From contig SFFI01000011.1 of NCBI GenBank assembly GCA_004556925.1, forward strand, positions 1-64,000: a DNA stretch of 64,000 nt. The letters run 5' to 3'. A program made the position numbers and the translations under genes. Shown here piece by piece: positions 26,309-35,360 of the stretch (position 1 is its first letter; every line of letters begins with the position of its first letter). The notes below the pieces were generated by a model that did no database searches, was not told the DNA's origin, and saw nothing but the letters and a program-made list of their open reading frames with translations. This DNA comes from Clostridiales bacterium. Its GTDB lineage: Bacteria > Bacillota > Clostridia > Saccharofermentanales > DTU023.

Positions 26309-26405
26309 TGTGAAAAATGGCTTCCGCAATTTCCACAGCTAATTGGTTGAAGTCGAAGGGCGAAGGGCAGGGTAACCTGTGAAAAATGGCTTCCGGAATT
26401 TCCAC
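26309..26405 (+). repeat. Paired 28-base repeat next to the repressor promoter
   Basis: TGTGAAAAATGGCTTCCG plus NAATTTCCAC occurs at 26309-26336 and again at 26378-26405, 69 bases apart, with one mismatch. The ends are complementary (GTGRAAA with TTTCCAC). The second copy ends 32 bases before the -35 box at 26438. No gene lies in 24421-26437. Confidence 0.8.
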
Positions 26406-26437
26406 TTTAGCTATCTTGCTTTTCTGGGATTTTAGAC

Positions 26438-26466
26438 TTGACCGCGGCCTGGCCTAAGTGTATTAT
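26438..26466 (+). promoter_or_regulatory. Promoter of the GntR-ABC operon
   Basis: TTGACC at 26438-26443 and TATTAT at 26461-26466 are separated by 17 bases, close to the sigma-A consensus. The start site should fall near 26473, 28 bases before the repressor ATG. Confidence 0.8.
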
Positions 26467-26468
26467 GC

Positions 26469-26483
26469 TAACTATAACAGTTA
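26469..26483 (+). promoter_or_regulatory. Candidate operator of the GntR-type repressor
   Basis: TAACT at 26469-26473 and AGTTA at 26479-26483 form an inverted repeat with a five-base centre, covering the expected transcription start. YtrA-type regulators usually bind short palindromes in their own promoter, so autoregulation is a reasonable inference. The match to a known YtrA operator is not established. Confidence 0.4.
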
Positions 26484-26500
26484 TGTCAGAAGGGGAAAAT

Positions 26501-26962
26501 ATGGCTATCTTCCAAATTGATCAACAAAGCCGTGTTCCCCTCTATGAGCAGCTCAAGCGCCAGGTTTTGAATCTGGCTGCCCTGGGCCTTTTAGAGGAAA
26601 ACGAGCAAATGCCCTCAGTCCGCCAACTGGCTTCGGACTTAGGCATCAATCCTAACACGGTGCAAAAGGCTTATCGGGAACTGGAGAGAGATGGGCTGAT
26701 CTACACCCTGCCTGGCCGGGGGAGCTTTTTAGCGGCTACGGATGCCCATGTAGATGCCATTAAAGAGGGGCTGATAGAGCGCTTGGGCGAGATTATTGAA
26801 ATGGCTTTGCGGTCCGGCTTTTCGCAAAAGTTAATAGAAGACCTCTTTGCCAAGGCCATGGCCCAAAAGCTCCTGGAGCATATGTCTGAGGGGCCAGAGG
26901 GAGGCCAAAGGCCTGCAAGTCAGTCCCTAAGTAAGTCTCAGCATGAAGAAAGTGAAGCGTAA
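26501..26962 (+). CDS. GntR family transcriptional regulator, YtrA type
   Basis: A winged helix-turn-helix of the GntR class occupies residues 1-75 (PLYEQLKRQVLN, then MPSVRQLASDLGINPNTVQK and the wing LIYTLPGRGSFLA). The short C-terminal part lacks a large effector domain, as in the YtrA subfamily. ATG 26501 follows GAAGGGGAAAAT and gives 153 residues. It precedes an ABC ATPase by two bases, which is the classic YtrA-YtrB arrangement. Such regulators respond to cell-envelope stress in several Bacillota; the signal here is unknown. Confidence 0.9.
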   Translation: MAIFQIDQQSRVPLYEQLKRQVLNLAALGLLEENEQMPSVRQLASDLGINPNTVQKAYRELERDGLIYTLPGRGSFLAATDAHVDAIKEGLIERLGEIIEMALRSGFSQKLIEDLFAKAMAQKLLEHMSEGPEGGQRPASQSLSKSQHEESEA

Positions 26963-26964
26963 AC

Positions 26965-27870
26965 ATGATTAGTAGCCAGAATTTGACGAAACAGTTTGGG
27001 AAAATTGTTGCCCTAGAGAATTTATCTTGCACCATAGCAGCAGAATCTATATATGGCTTGATTGGCTCTAATGGGGCAGGTAAATCTACCTTCTTGCGTT
27101 TGTTGGCAGGTATTTATAAGCCAAGCTCGGGCCAGCTTTGCTATCACGGGCAGGAGATTTATGGGAATTCGGAGCTGCGCCAGGAAATTATCCTAGTGCC
27201 TGATCTGCCATGTTTTTTGCCGGGTGAAAACTTAAATGGGATGTGTAAGTTTTATAGCCAGACCTACCGGGGCTGGTCGACCAGCTTCTATGAAGAGCTG
27301 ACCCAAATCTTCACTTTGGATCCCCAACGTCCCCTGGAAAAGATGTCCAAGGGGATGCAACGTCAGGCTTCTTTACTTTTGGCTTTAGCCGCTAAACCTC
27401 GGCTCTTGCTGATGGACGAGGCCTTTGATGGCCTGGACCCAGTCATGCGGGAAAATCTCAAGCGGATTCTGGCAAGGGAAGTGGTAGCCAATGGCTTAAC
27501 GGTCATTATCGCCTCTCACAACTTGCGTGAGCTGGAGGGCTTCTGTGACCAGATTGGCCTCCTGCACGAAGGGGAACTTATCTATGAGCATGAGCTAGAG
27601 TCCATGAACTTGGGTGTCTACAAGCTGCAGCTGGCCTTTAAGGAGATACCGAGTCAAGCCAAGCTGGAAGACCTGGGTCTGAACATCCTGCACTATGACA
27701 AGCGGGGTTCCATCCTGCAATTGGTTGTCAGAAATGACCAGGAATTTATCGAAAGCACGCTCTCCAAGCTGGAGCCCTTGATCTTGGACCTCCTCCCCCT
27801 GACCTTGGAAGAACTCTTTATTTACGAATTGGAGGTCAAGGGCTATGCCGTCCAAAGCCTCATCTCTTAA
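26965..27870 (+). CDS. ABC transporter ATPase, YtrB type
   Basis: This is a single ABC domain: Walker A GSNGAGKST (about residues 34-42), signature SKGMQRQ, Walker B LLLMDEAFDGLD and the switch His in ASHNL. About 90 extra residues follow, as in exporter ATPases of this class. It starts two bases after the repressor stop and overlaps the next gene by 26 bases. It should energise the two large membrane proteins downstream. Confidence 0.93.
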   Translation: MISSQNLTKQFGKIVALENLSCTIAAESIYGLIGSNGAGKSTFLRLLAGIYKPSSGQLCYHGQEIYGNSELRQEIILVPDLPCFLPGENLNGMCKFYSQTYRGWSTSFYEELTQIFTLDPQRPLEKMSKGMQRQASLLLALAAKPRLLLMDEAFDGLDPVMRENLKRILAREVVANGLTVIIASHNLRELEGFCDQIGLLHEGELIYEHELESMNLGVYKLQLAFKEIPSQAKLEDLGLNILHYDKRGSILQLVVRNDQEFIESTLSKLEPLILDLLPLTLEELFIYELEVKGYAVQSLIS

Positions 27871-29977
27871 TCATTCTCATAGTCCCAAGCCCACAGCAAG
27901 GTATTTGTTTTTTAAGCGAGACCTCAAGGATAATGGGGTCTGGCTCTTTGTGCTCAGCCTACTCTTCCTCTTGGCGGAGCCCTTTATCCTTTACCTGACA
28001 GGGGTGACATCTGCGGACCTCTCCCACAACCAGCTCTGGGGGGCACATTTGGGCGCTAGCTTTAAGGAGTTTACCCAAGACGTGCAAGCCTTTGTCCTCG
28101 CTATTCTCATGGTCTTAGGCCTGGCGTTTTTAGCCTACCGGCTTTTCAACTTCCTCTTTAATAAGGAGGAAAGCTACTTTTTCCTGACCCTGCCCCTGTC
28201 CAGGACGCGGCTCTTTTTGAACCGTTACGTGGCGGGTTTAATCTTGATAAGCCTGGCCTTCCTAGTGGAATTCCTGGTCATGCTTTTGATATTTTTCCTG
28301 CCCCCTGCCAACTTGGCCCCCTACTTTCAAGACTGGCTGAGTCTGAGGCTGAATTTCTACCTTGCTAGTCTGGCCTTCTTTAGCAGCCTGGTGTGGTGCT
28401 TTATTCTGGTTGGCCACTTTGCGGACGGGCTCTTGACCGCTCTGGGCTTAAACCTCATCTTACCCCTGATGCTGGCCTTGCTCGGAGTTTTTGTAAGAGA
28501 TTCTGTAGCCGGTTATATCCCTAGTCCGGGAGAGAATTTTTACCGCAATGTCAGCCTCTTGGCCCCAGGTATGCAGTTATTTTTACCCCGCCGGGGCCTA
28601 ACTGATGGCCTCTTTAGTCTCGCCTCCTGGACCCTTTGGGGCTGCTTGAGCCTGGCCGCTTTCCGCAGAAGGCCTGCGGAGCGGGCGGGTAGCCGCTTGT
28701 CGAACCTGCCTCACTCCTGGCCCCTGTCCCTGCTCTATAGCTTTTTTGGCGGCGTTCTGGGCGGCTTTTTTATGGAGGCCCTGACGGGTCGCCAGACCAT
28801 TCTTTACTTCTTAGCAGGTTTTGTACTCTTCTCCTGCCTGGCACATTTACTTTATCAAGTAATGGTCCAAGGTCCTCTGAAGGGTGCGGGCCGCAATTTT
28901 GCGGTAAAGGTTCTCGCTGCCATCATCCTGATGGTGGTTTTCGATTTGGCCGTGGAGACCTATCCAGCAGAGGCTCCCCGTTATTGGCAGGACGAAGATG
29001 TTGTGAGCGCTGACCTGGAACTTGGCCGGATACCCTATCTCAACTGGCATCTCCGGGAGAGTCCTGTGGACCTCCATATAGACAAGGACACTGGGCCGGA
29101 ATCCTTATCTGCCCTGCTCAAGGCTTATCAAGAAGGGCCTCATCTTTCTGAACGTCAGGGCTTTATCAACGACAACGCTATCATGCGTCGGCAAGAGGGT
29201 CGGAGGGTCAGCTTCAGTGGCTACAATATCCCCATAGAATTTACCCGCGTAGGTGGCCGGAAAGACAAGGTCCTCTATTATTATGAGGATCTCCATGACT
29301 TCAGCCAGGCGCTCACACGGTCTGCGGCTTATCAACCCCTAAGCCAGCTGGAAAATACGGATTACCAGGCTGGCGATAGACTTTACCTTGAGCTTACTCT
29401 ATACGACGATACCTCTGGCCTCGATGCCTTTGTGGAATGTATTGATCAGTTGGCCAGTTATCCCTATTTCCAAGTGGTTAGTCCGGAGGACCGTAGGCCT
29501 ATGCCCTACTATGAAGGCAATCCATGGTCCTCAGGCCGCTCCCTGCCAATGCAAGTGGTTAACAGGGAGAGGCAGCAGGTCAGCCTGGTCTTACGAGACC
29601 GGGAGGCCCGTGAGCTCGTTGCAATGATCAAGGAGGGCCAAGCCCAAACATCTAAGTCTTCAGAGTTGATGTACCAAGCGGAGCCTATCCCAAACTCCGC
29701 AGACAATTTTAACCAGGAACTCGACAAGTTTTGGTCTGGACTTGATGTGAACTTCAGACTCTACTTGTCTAGGGAGATAGCCCTCCCCGGCCTTAGTATC
29801 AGTAAAAACGCCCTTCCCAAGCAGGGAGAGGATCCCCTAGATCCGGAGGCAGTGCCCGGCGCTGATTTAGCCCTGGATAGCATACACCTGGAACAATCCC
29901 TTCCCTTATATGACAGTTTCCAAGAAGCCAGTCAAGCCTATATGGTGCAGCTTTTACAAGGAGTAGCACATGACTAA
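27845..29977 (+). CDS. Large ABC-2-like permease with C-terminal soluble domain (paralogue 1)
   Basis: The protein has 710 residues. About six to eight hydrophobic helices lie within residues 30-375, with the FFLTLPLSRTRLFLNRYVAG loop typical of ABC-2 permeases. The remaining 330 residues are hydrophilic, with repeated Tyr-rich segments, and probably lie outside the membrane. This arrangement resembles the permeases found with YtrA-type regulators in Bacillota (possibly the DUF6449 group, from memory). The next gene encodes a protein of the same size and plan with limited identity, so the two probably form a heterodimer. Confidence 0.8.
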   Translation: MPSKASSLNHSHSPKPTARYLFFKRDLKDNGVWLFVLSLLFLLAEPFILYLTGVTSADLSHNQLWGAHLGASFKEFTQDVQAFVLAILMVLGLAFLAYRLFNFLFNKEESYFFLTLPLSRTRLFLNRYVAGLILISLAFLVEFLVMLLIFFLPPANLAPYFQDWLSLRLNFYLASLAFFSSLVWCFILVGHFADGLLTALGLNLILPLMLALLGVFVRDSVAGYIPSPGENFYRNVSLLAPGMQLFLPRRGLTDGLFSLASWTLWGCLSLAAFRRRPAERAGSRLSNLPHSWPLSLLYSFFGGVLGGFFMEALTGRQTILYFLAGFVLFSCLAHLLYQVMVQGPLKGAGRNFAVKVLAAIILMVVFDLAVETYPAEAPRYWQDEDVVSADLELGRIPYLNWHLRESPVDLHIDKDTGPESLSALLKAYQEGPHLSERQGFINDNAIMRRQEGRRVSFSGYNIPIEFTRVGGRKDKVLYYYEDLHDFSQALTRSAAYQPLSQLENTDYQAGDRLYLELTLYDDTSGLDAFVECIDQLASYPYFQVVSPEDRRPMPYYEGNPWSSGRSLPMQVVNRERQQVSLVLRDREARELVAMIKEGQAQTSKSSELMYQAEPIPNSADNFNQELDKFWSGLDVNFRLYLSREIALPGLSISKNALPKQGEDPLDPEAVPGADLALDSIHLEQSLPLYDSFQEASQAYMVQLLQGVAHD

Positions 29978-32072
29978 AGTCTTACCGCAAACAAGTGAGC
30001 AAATACAGCCTCCGCAGGAGCCAGCCCTTCAGCCTTTGGCCGACCTGGATCAAAGCCAGAAGCTAGCGCCGGCGCGGGCTTTGGCTACTTGGTTTTGTAA
30101 AAAATACCTGATCCTGGCCATTCTTCCCATCATCGTGCAGGCCCTGGTCTTCAGCCTTCCCAATCTGATGAATGGGCACGCTTTTAGTGCCAGTGATGCC
30201 TATGGGACGCTTTATCTGGGAGAGCTTTTCCTCTTTCCTCTAGGCCTCCTCTTTGGGCTCATACTGGTCCACAAGCTTTTTTCCTTCCAGCACCAAGCGC
30301 AAGGGGGAAACCTGGTTTATGCCTTGCCGCTGACGCGGGCTAGGCTTTATCTGACCCTCTTGGCTTCCTTAGCCATCCTCCTAGCGATTCCCCGTCTAGC
30401 CTCACTATTGCAAAACAGCCTGCTCTTTCTCCTGGATGGGGTGAGTTTTGTTTATCTCCTCCGCATGGAGCTGGCCATTTATCTCAAAATCTGGGCTGCT
30501 TTGGCCCTCCTGATCTTCTTCTATACAGAGGGTTTCAATAGCTTTAACGCCCAGCTCTTGGCTATTTTTACGAATATTTTCTGGCCCCTGCTCTTTTTTG
30601 CCCTGCAATTCATAGGCCAAGCGTGCCTGCCTAGCTTCGCGGGCTTTGATTGGTCACAGCCCCTGCCTTTGTTATTTGCCCCCTATGTTTCAGGCTTCCA
30701 ACCTGGACTCTGGCAGGGCTGGACCCTGGGGATCCGTCTCTTGACGAGCCTGGCCTTTTTGCTCCTATCCTATTTTGCCTTCCTCAATCGGCCTGCGGAA
30801 AAAATGGCCCGCTATGATATAGAAGCTCCGGCCTTTATCCTGCCCCGCGCGATTATCTCCGTAGCCTCTGGCCTCTGCCTAGCTTTGGTCCTCTACTATA
30901 TCCGAGGCGAGTTTACCCAAGATGCTCCGGGTTGGTTGATCTTTATCTTCGGCCTCATTCTAGGTAGCCTCTTGGCTAACCTCTTGCAAGACCTTTTATA
31001 CAGCCGGGGCGTCCTCAAGCTCTGCCGAGCCCTCACAAAAGCCCTAGCTTTGACCATCCCTGGCCTGGTTATTGTGGCGCTTTTAGCCTCTGGCCTCTTT
31101 GGCTATGACTATCTCCTGCCCCAGCCCGGCGATCAGACCAAGATCAGCCTGGCAAGAGTGGAGGCGGGTATTCCCCAATATACGCCTTGGGCAATTTTTG
31201 GGGTTTACCAGGCGGGCTATCCAGATCAACTTGCTGCTGACCAGTACCTGCCTCATAGTTGGCAGTTGGATGATCCTGACCAAAAGGCGTTTTTTACCCA
31301 ACTCTTAGACCAGGCCTATCAGGAGGGCCAGCCCGGTCTTGAATTGCCACGTGACCTGACCTCCTACAACCGCTACCGTGGCCTATCTGGCCCAGATACA
31401 GATACCGTCCTGAGTAAAGATGGCCTCCTGGACATTAGCCTGAGTTGGCAGAATCCGGGATCGCCCTTCCGCCACAAGAGGATCTTGCCTCTGACCAAGC
31501 AAAGCCTGGAGACCTTGGCCCCCCTCTTTACAGATCCTGCGATGGCCGCCTTCTTTTATAGGCTGGCCTATGAAGATATTGTCCAGATCTACTTGATCCA
31601 AGATGGAGCAAGGGTTAAACCTGGCCCTGTCACTTCAGAGGCCAAGGCTAGTGGGGAAGAGGCTAGTCAACAAAGCCTAGGGAGCTCCCAGACTTGGCTT
31701 CAGCTTTGGCAAACCTATGTGCAATACGAGCAAGAGGCCCGCGACCGCCAAGCCTATATCCCAAGTTTTCATCTTTATAGTGAACGCTTCATAGATGCCC
31801 TCATGGCAGACTATAGCAAGCTAGACCGGGCCGAAAGGGAGGCCCTCGCCCAGGAGGGAAAACTTCAGATCAGTCTGCGCTTTAGCGGCCGCCTTACCCA
31901 AGAACTGAGTTCTGGCCCAATGGCCCTTAACACCAGCATCTTGGCCGGCCAGGATACAACAGAAAAGCTCAAGTTGCCAGTGAAGGAGAATTTTAACTTC
32001 AGCAAGCAAGTGTTTGTTGATATGCTCCATGACCAAGACCTCTATTTAGAAAAGTCAAGGGAAACGCACTAG
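29970..32072 (+). CDS. Large ABC-2-like permease with C-terminal soluble domain (paralogue 2)
   Basis: The protein has 700 residues with the same architecture as its upstream neighbour. A short polar N-terminus is followed by helices up to about residue 380, including YALPLTRARLYLTLLASLA, the counterpart of the loop in paralogue 1. A long polar C-terminal region comes next. The start overlaps the upstream stop by eight bases. The pair with one ATPase and a GntR repressor makes a complete exporter or sensor unit. No substrate can be read from sequence. Confidence 0.8.
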   Translation: MTKVLPQTSEQIQPPQEPALQPLADLDQSQKLAPARALATWFCKKYLILAILPIIVQALVFSLPNLMNGHAFSASDAYGTLYLGELFLFPLGLLFGLILVHKLFSFQHQAQGGNLVYALPLTRARLYLTLLASLAILLAIPRLASLLQNSLLFLLDGVSFVYLLRMELAIYLKIWAALALLIFFYTEGFNSFNAQLLAIFTNIFWPLLFFALQFIGQACLPSFAGFDWSQPLPLLFAPYVSGFQPGLWQGWTLGIRLLTSLAFLLLSYFAFLNRPAEKMARYDIEAPAFILPRAIISVASGLCLALVLYYIRGEFTQDAPGWLIFIFGLILGSLLANLLQDLLYSRGVLKLCRALTKALALTIPGLVIVALLASGLFGYDYLLPQPGDQTKISLARVEAGIPQYTPWAIFGVYQAGYPDQLAADQYLPHSWQLDDPDQKAFFTQLLDQAYQEGQPGLELPRDLTSYNRYRGLSGPDTDTVLSKDGLLDISLSWQNPGSPFRHKRILPLTKQSLETLAPLFTDPAMAAFFYRLAYEDIVQIYLIQDGARVKPGPVTSEAKASGEEASQQSLGSSQTWLQLWQTYVQYEQEARDRQAYIPSFHLYSERFIDALMADYSKLDRAEREALAQEGKLQISLRFSGRLTQELSSGPMALNTSILAGQDTTEKLKLPVKENFNFSKQVFVDMLHDQDLYLEKSRETH

Positions 32073-32122
32073 ACGCCTTTCGTGCTAAGATAGAGCAGGA
32101 TTTTTCCTTTGGGAGGCGTGAG

Positions 32123-32998
32123 ATGTATAAAAAACTAGAAAATTTGCCGCTCCTGGTGCGTGACCTCTTGGTGGACTTTATTGGTTGCCTTTGTGTCTCC
32201 TTTGGCATCTACAATTTTGCATCCCAATCGGGTTTTCTGCCCGGAGGTATCTCTGGTATCTCCCTAATTATCCAGCACTACCTACCCACTTTGCCCCTGG
32301 GTATCCTCAATTTTTTGCTCAATATTCCTCTGGTGATTTTTGCCTTCTTCTTCTTGGGCCGGAACTTCCTGCTCCGGTCCATGCGGACAGTAGTTGTGCT
32401 TACCTTCACCTTGGACGTTTTGGCTCCGCTCATTCCGACTTATTCCCGCAACCCCCTCTTGTCAGCCATCTTCGGGGGTTGCTTTGTAGGCCTGGGCTTG
32501 GGCATTATTTTTTCTAACCATTCCTCAACCGGGGGTGTGGACCTCATTGTCATGAGTCTCAAAAAGATCAAACCCCATCTGTCCTTGGGTACCATCACCA
32601 TGCTGATTGATGGGACGATTATCCTCACGGGCGGTTTCGTCTTTGGGAATATTGAGGCAGTCCTGTACGGGGTCATTTTTACTTTCTTTGTCACCCGCGC
32701 CATGGACGGCTATATATCTGGGGCGCAGGCAGGCAAGCTGGCCATGATTATTACTGACCACGGCAAGGGCCTAGGCTCAGAAATTGAAAGCAAGGTCCAA
32801 CGGGGGGCCACCCTCATTGATGCTACTGGCTCTTATACCGGTAATAAAAAAGAAATTGTGCTTTGCGCACTAAGCCGCCAGCAACTGCCCAACCTCCGCC
32901 AAGTGGTCACAGAATTTGATCCTGCTGCCCTCCTGATCGTTTTAGAGTACAACGAAGTATTTGGCACTGGCTTCCAGTCTTTTGTGGAAAAACATTAA
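32123..32998 (+). CDS. YitT family membrane protein
   Basis: It has about five to six membrane helices in the first 200 residues and a C-terminal cytoplasmic DUF2179 domain. Family marks are the VDFIGCLCVSFGIYNFAS start, SGFLPGGISGISLI and SNHSSTGGVDLIVMSLKK. ATG 32123 follows GGGAGGCGTGAG. Function is not established for the family. It is not tightly linked to its neighbours: 50 bases separate it from the ABC operon, and the gene after it is on the other strand. Confidence 0.9.
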   Translation: MYKKLENLPLLVRDLLVDFIGCLCVSFGIYNFASQSGFLPGGISGISLIIQHYLPTLPLGILNFLLNIPLVIFAFFFLGRNFLLRSMRTVVVLTFTLDVLAPLIPTYSRNPLLSAIFGGCFVGLGLGIIFSNHSSTGGVDLIVMSLKKIKPHLSLGTITMLIDGTIILTGGFVFGNIEAVLYGVIFTFFVTRAMDGYISGAQAGKLAMIITDHGKGLGSEIESKVQRGATLIDATGSYTGNKKEIVLCALSRQQLPNLRQVVTEFDPAALLIVLEYNEVFGTGFQSFVEKH

Positions 32999-33048
32999 GC
33001 CTATTCTGTATTAAACCCTTTTAGAAAACTCTGAGTCAAAGCTAGGGA

Positions 33049-35223
33049 CTAATCCTGGCTTTCCAAGGCCCAGTTTTCAGCGCCTAAAAAGAAGCTAGGC
33101 GCCTGGGGCTCAAAGTTACTTAGCCTTTGATAAGCAAAAAAGTAAGCCTGGTGGTAAAGGGCATAGCTGGGCCATTTTTGGGAGAGTTGGCTGGGGCTAG
33201 TATGCAAGACTAGGCCAGAAGCCTGGTCCGTCAAGGCAGTCCCCAGTTCCTCTCTGCTTATAGCTTGAAACTTAATATCCACACCGGCTTCCAGCAAATG
33301 CTGGTCCCAAGCCAAGATGCAGTCGTGGCTAAGAAGGTCGTCTGCCAGGTATAGCAAACGGAGGTCGACCTGGTCTAGACTCTGGGCATCTGCGCCAGCC
33401 TTGATCAGCTGGTCCTCTGACATCTCCGAGGTGGTATAACCCGCTTTTGCCAAGAGATCCAAGGCTAAATCCTGTCGTGCTTCGGCTGAACTTTGACTAC
33501 CTGGATCGGGCAAGCCCGCGCGTTCACTGAGACTAGGCCCGTCTGTATGAAGAGGCTCGCCCTGGAGGGAAAGGATGGGTACCTGGGTGAAGTCCTGCAT
33601 GGCATCCCCCTGAGGTGCGAGCAGGTAGAGGGCAGCCAAGACTTGAGGATCTGCTAGGGGGTTATCCTCTAGGTCTGTATTAACTGTAAGGGCCAGGAGG
33701 TCGGTGCCGGCAAGCTTATCTAGCTTATAGCCTGCCTCTAAGATACGCGCTTGGTCTTCTCTGCTCAGGAGGGGAAGCAGGGCCAGGTCTGCCTGGTAGT
33801 TGATCAGGTCATCCACCATCTCATACATTCTGCTGTGCCGGATGGTCAGGTGCGGGATTTGACTAGGGCTAAAGGGACTACCCGCAGGCACTGGTTTAGC
33901 GCTTAATTCCACATCCGGACTATCCTGGCTAAAGGCCAGACTGTAGGGACCCGATCCGGCATCTGCATAGATCTGCTGGAGTTCTTCGGGACTGAGATCC
34001 TGAGGGTCGGCATTTTCTGGTCCGGGGTTACCTGCTTCTGGATTTGTGGCGATTTTTTGGCCCAGTATTTCCGGTAAAGCAGAGAGCTGGGGCCAGTCTT
34101 GCGAGGGGGCTGCCCACCAGACTCGGGCAGGAAGGATAGGCAGGGCCAGGATTTCCTCCAGCTGGGCGGAGATATCTTCCTGAAAGGAAATGTCCATTTC
34201 AAGATCGTTGAGGGACTTAATCCCTTTTAGCAAGATAAAGGGTGGATGGGTGGAACTGGCATCTCCTGTGGGGGTATCCAGTAGGCTGTCCTCTGGGTTG
34301 GGGTCTGTAGGATCTTGCAGGGAAGGATTTTCGGCATTTTCCGAGATTTCCTGGAGATGGGCCTTGCGGGTCCAGTAATCTTCCACGCCGACGATCTTGG
34401 AGAGAAAGCTAGCCCCCGGGTAGGCGAGGGGGGCTTGAACCAGGCTGTCCAAGGTGAACTCGATATCTCTTACAGTAAGTGGCTGATGGGGGCCCCAGAA
34501 GAGTTGGGGCTTGAGCTCCAGGTGGAGTGTTTTGCCATCGGCGCTGAGGTCATAGGAGGCCAGGAGACTATAAGCCCCTTGGTCGAGGTCGGAGTAAAGT
34601 GGCCGGTAAATGAGGCTGGCTAGGCTAAAGAGCTGGGGAGAATTGAAAAGGAGGGGGTTAAAGTTTAAGGCCTGGGCATTGCTAGGCAAGGCATCCCAAT
34701 AAGGATCCAGGGGCAGGAGCAGGGTGAGACGGTCGGCCCTAGCTTCAAAGGGGGCAATCACGGGCTGACTTTCGAGGGGGAGATAGTCTGTAGGGTCCGG
34801 GAAATCCGGGTTCAGGTCGCCTGGATTTTCAGGTTCAGGCAGGCTGGGTTCCTCGCTGTTGGGACCGGGAGCAGGGCTATCGGTCTCCGGACCTTCCTGG
34901 GTCGCGTCGATTTGGTCGCCTCCTGGAACGGCAGGCTGGCTGGGATTGCTTTCGTCCTCTTCCTGGCCTGGCTGAGGGCTACTGGGCTGGGTTGCGCTAG
35001 GTTCTTCCGGATCTTGAGACGCGGTGGGCCCATACGTTGAAGGTAGGGTGCTGGCCTCCTCTGTGCTAGTTTCGCCGCCTTCCTCTCCCGCAACTCGGCT
35101 ACCGAGTAAAAAGGGAAAGGCTAGGATAGAAAACAAGAGGCCCAGCAAGATGATCCAAACAACAATGCGTTGGATAGAGTCTTTTTTCTTTTTGGGCTTT
35201 GGCCTATTAGACTTTGAGGGCAT
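33049..35223 (-). CDS. Membrane-anchored family 5 solute-binding-like protein
   Basis: After a Lys-rich start, one membrane helix (IVVWIILLGLLFSILAFPFL) anchors the protein. A 110-residue Ser/Pro/Glu-rich linker follows. The rest matches the SBP_bac_5 fold (NFNPLLFNSPQLF, SLIYRPLYS, LKPQLFWGPHQPLTVRDIEF). These features indicate an oligopeptide-binding protein, but there is no lipobox and no permease or ATPase nearby. A role in sensing or in feeding a remote transporter is possible. I chose ATG 35223, preceded by AAGGTGG, over the TTG eight codons upstream. It has 724 residues. Confidence 0.75.
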   Translation of the reverse strand: MPSKSNRPKPKKKKDSIQRIVVWIILLGLLFSILAFPFLLGSRVAGEEGGETSTEEASTLPSTYGPTASQDPEEPSATQPSSPQPGQEEDESNPSQPAVPGGDQIDATQEGPETDSPAPGPNSEEPSLPEPENPGDLNPDFPDPTDYLPLESQPVIAPFEARADRLTLLLPLDPYWDALPSNAQALNFNPLLFNSPQLFSLASLIYRPLYSDLDQGAYSLLASYDLSADGKTLHLELKPQLFWGPHQPLTVRDIEFTLDSLVQAPLAYPGASFLSKIVGVEDYWTRKAHLQEISENAENPSLQDPTDPNPEDSLLDTPTGDASSTHPPFILLKGIKSLNDLEMDISFQEDISAQLEEILALPILPARVWWAAPSQDWPQLSALPEILGQKIATNPEAGNPGPENADPQDLSPEELQQIYADAGSGPYSLAFSQDSPDVELSAKPVPAGSPFSPSQIPHLTIRHSRMYEMVDDLINYQADLALLPLLSREDQARILEAGYKLDKLAGTDLLALTVNTDLEDNPLADPQVLAALYLLAPQGDAMQDFTQVPILSLQGEPLHTDGPSLSERAGLPDPGSQSSAEARQDLALDLLAKAGYTTSEMSEDQLIKAGADAQSLDQVDLRLLYLADDLLSHDCILAWDQHLLEAGVDIKFQAISREELGTALTDQASGLVLHTSPSQLSQKWPSYALYHQAYFFAYQRLSNFEPQAPSFFLGAENWALESQD

Positions 35224-35294
35224 AGGGGATAACCACCTTTCGAGCAAATCTCACTTCTTATCGTCTAGTTTATCATCTAGGGCAAGGGGGCATA

Positions 35295-35341
35295 AAGCGA
35301 CAGGGTTAGTGTATTATACAATGCGTGGGCCTTTAATAAGT
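35295..35341 (-). promoter_or_regulatory. Candidate -10 box for the anchored binding protein gene
   Basis: On the - strand TATAAT covers 35318-35313 in the divergent intergenic region. The -35 position holds only a poor ACTTAT-like match. The + strand gene at 35361 may use a TATTAT/TACAAT in the same place. Both calls are weak. Confidence 0.3.
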
Positions 35342-35360
35342 AACACGAGGAGTATGACCT

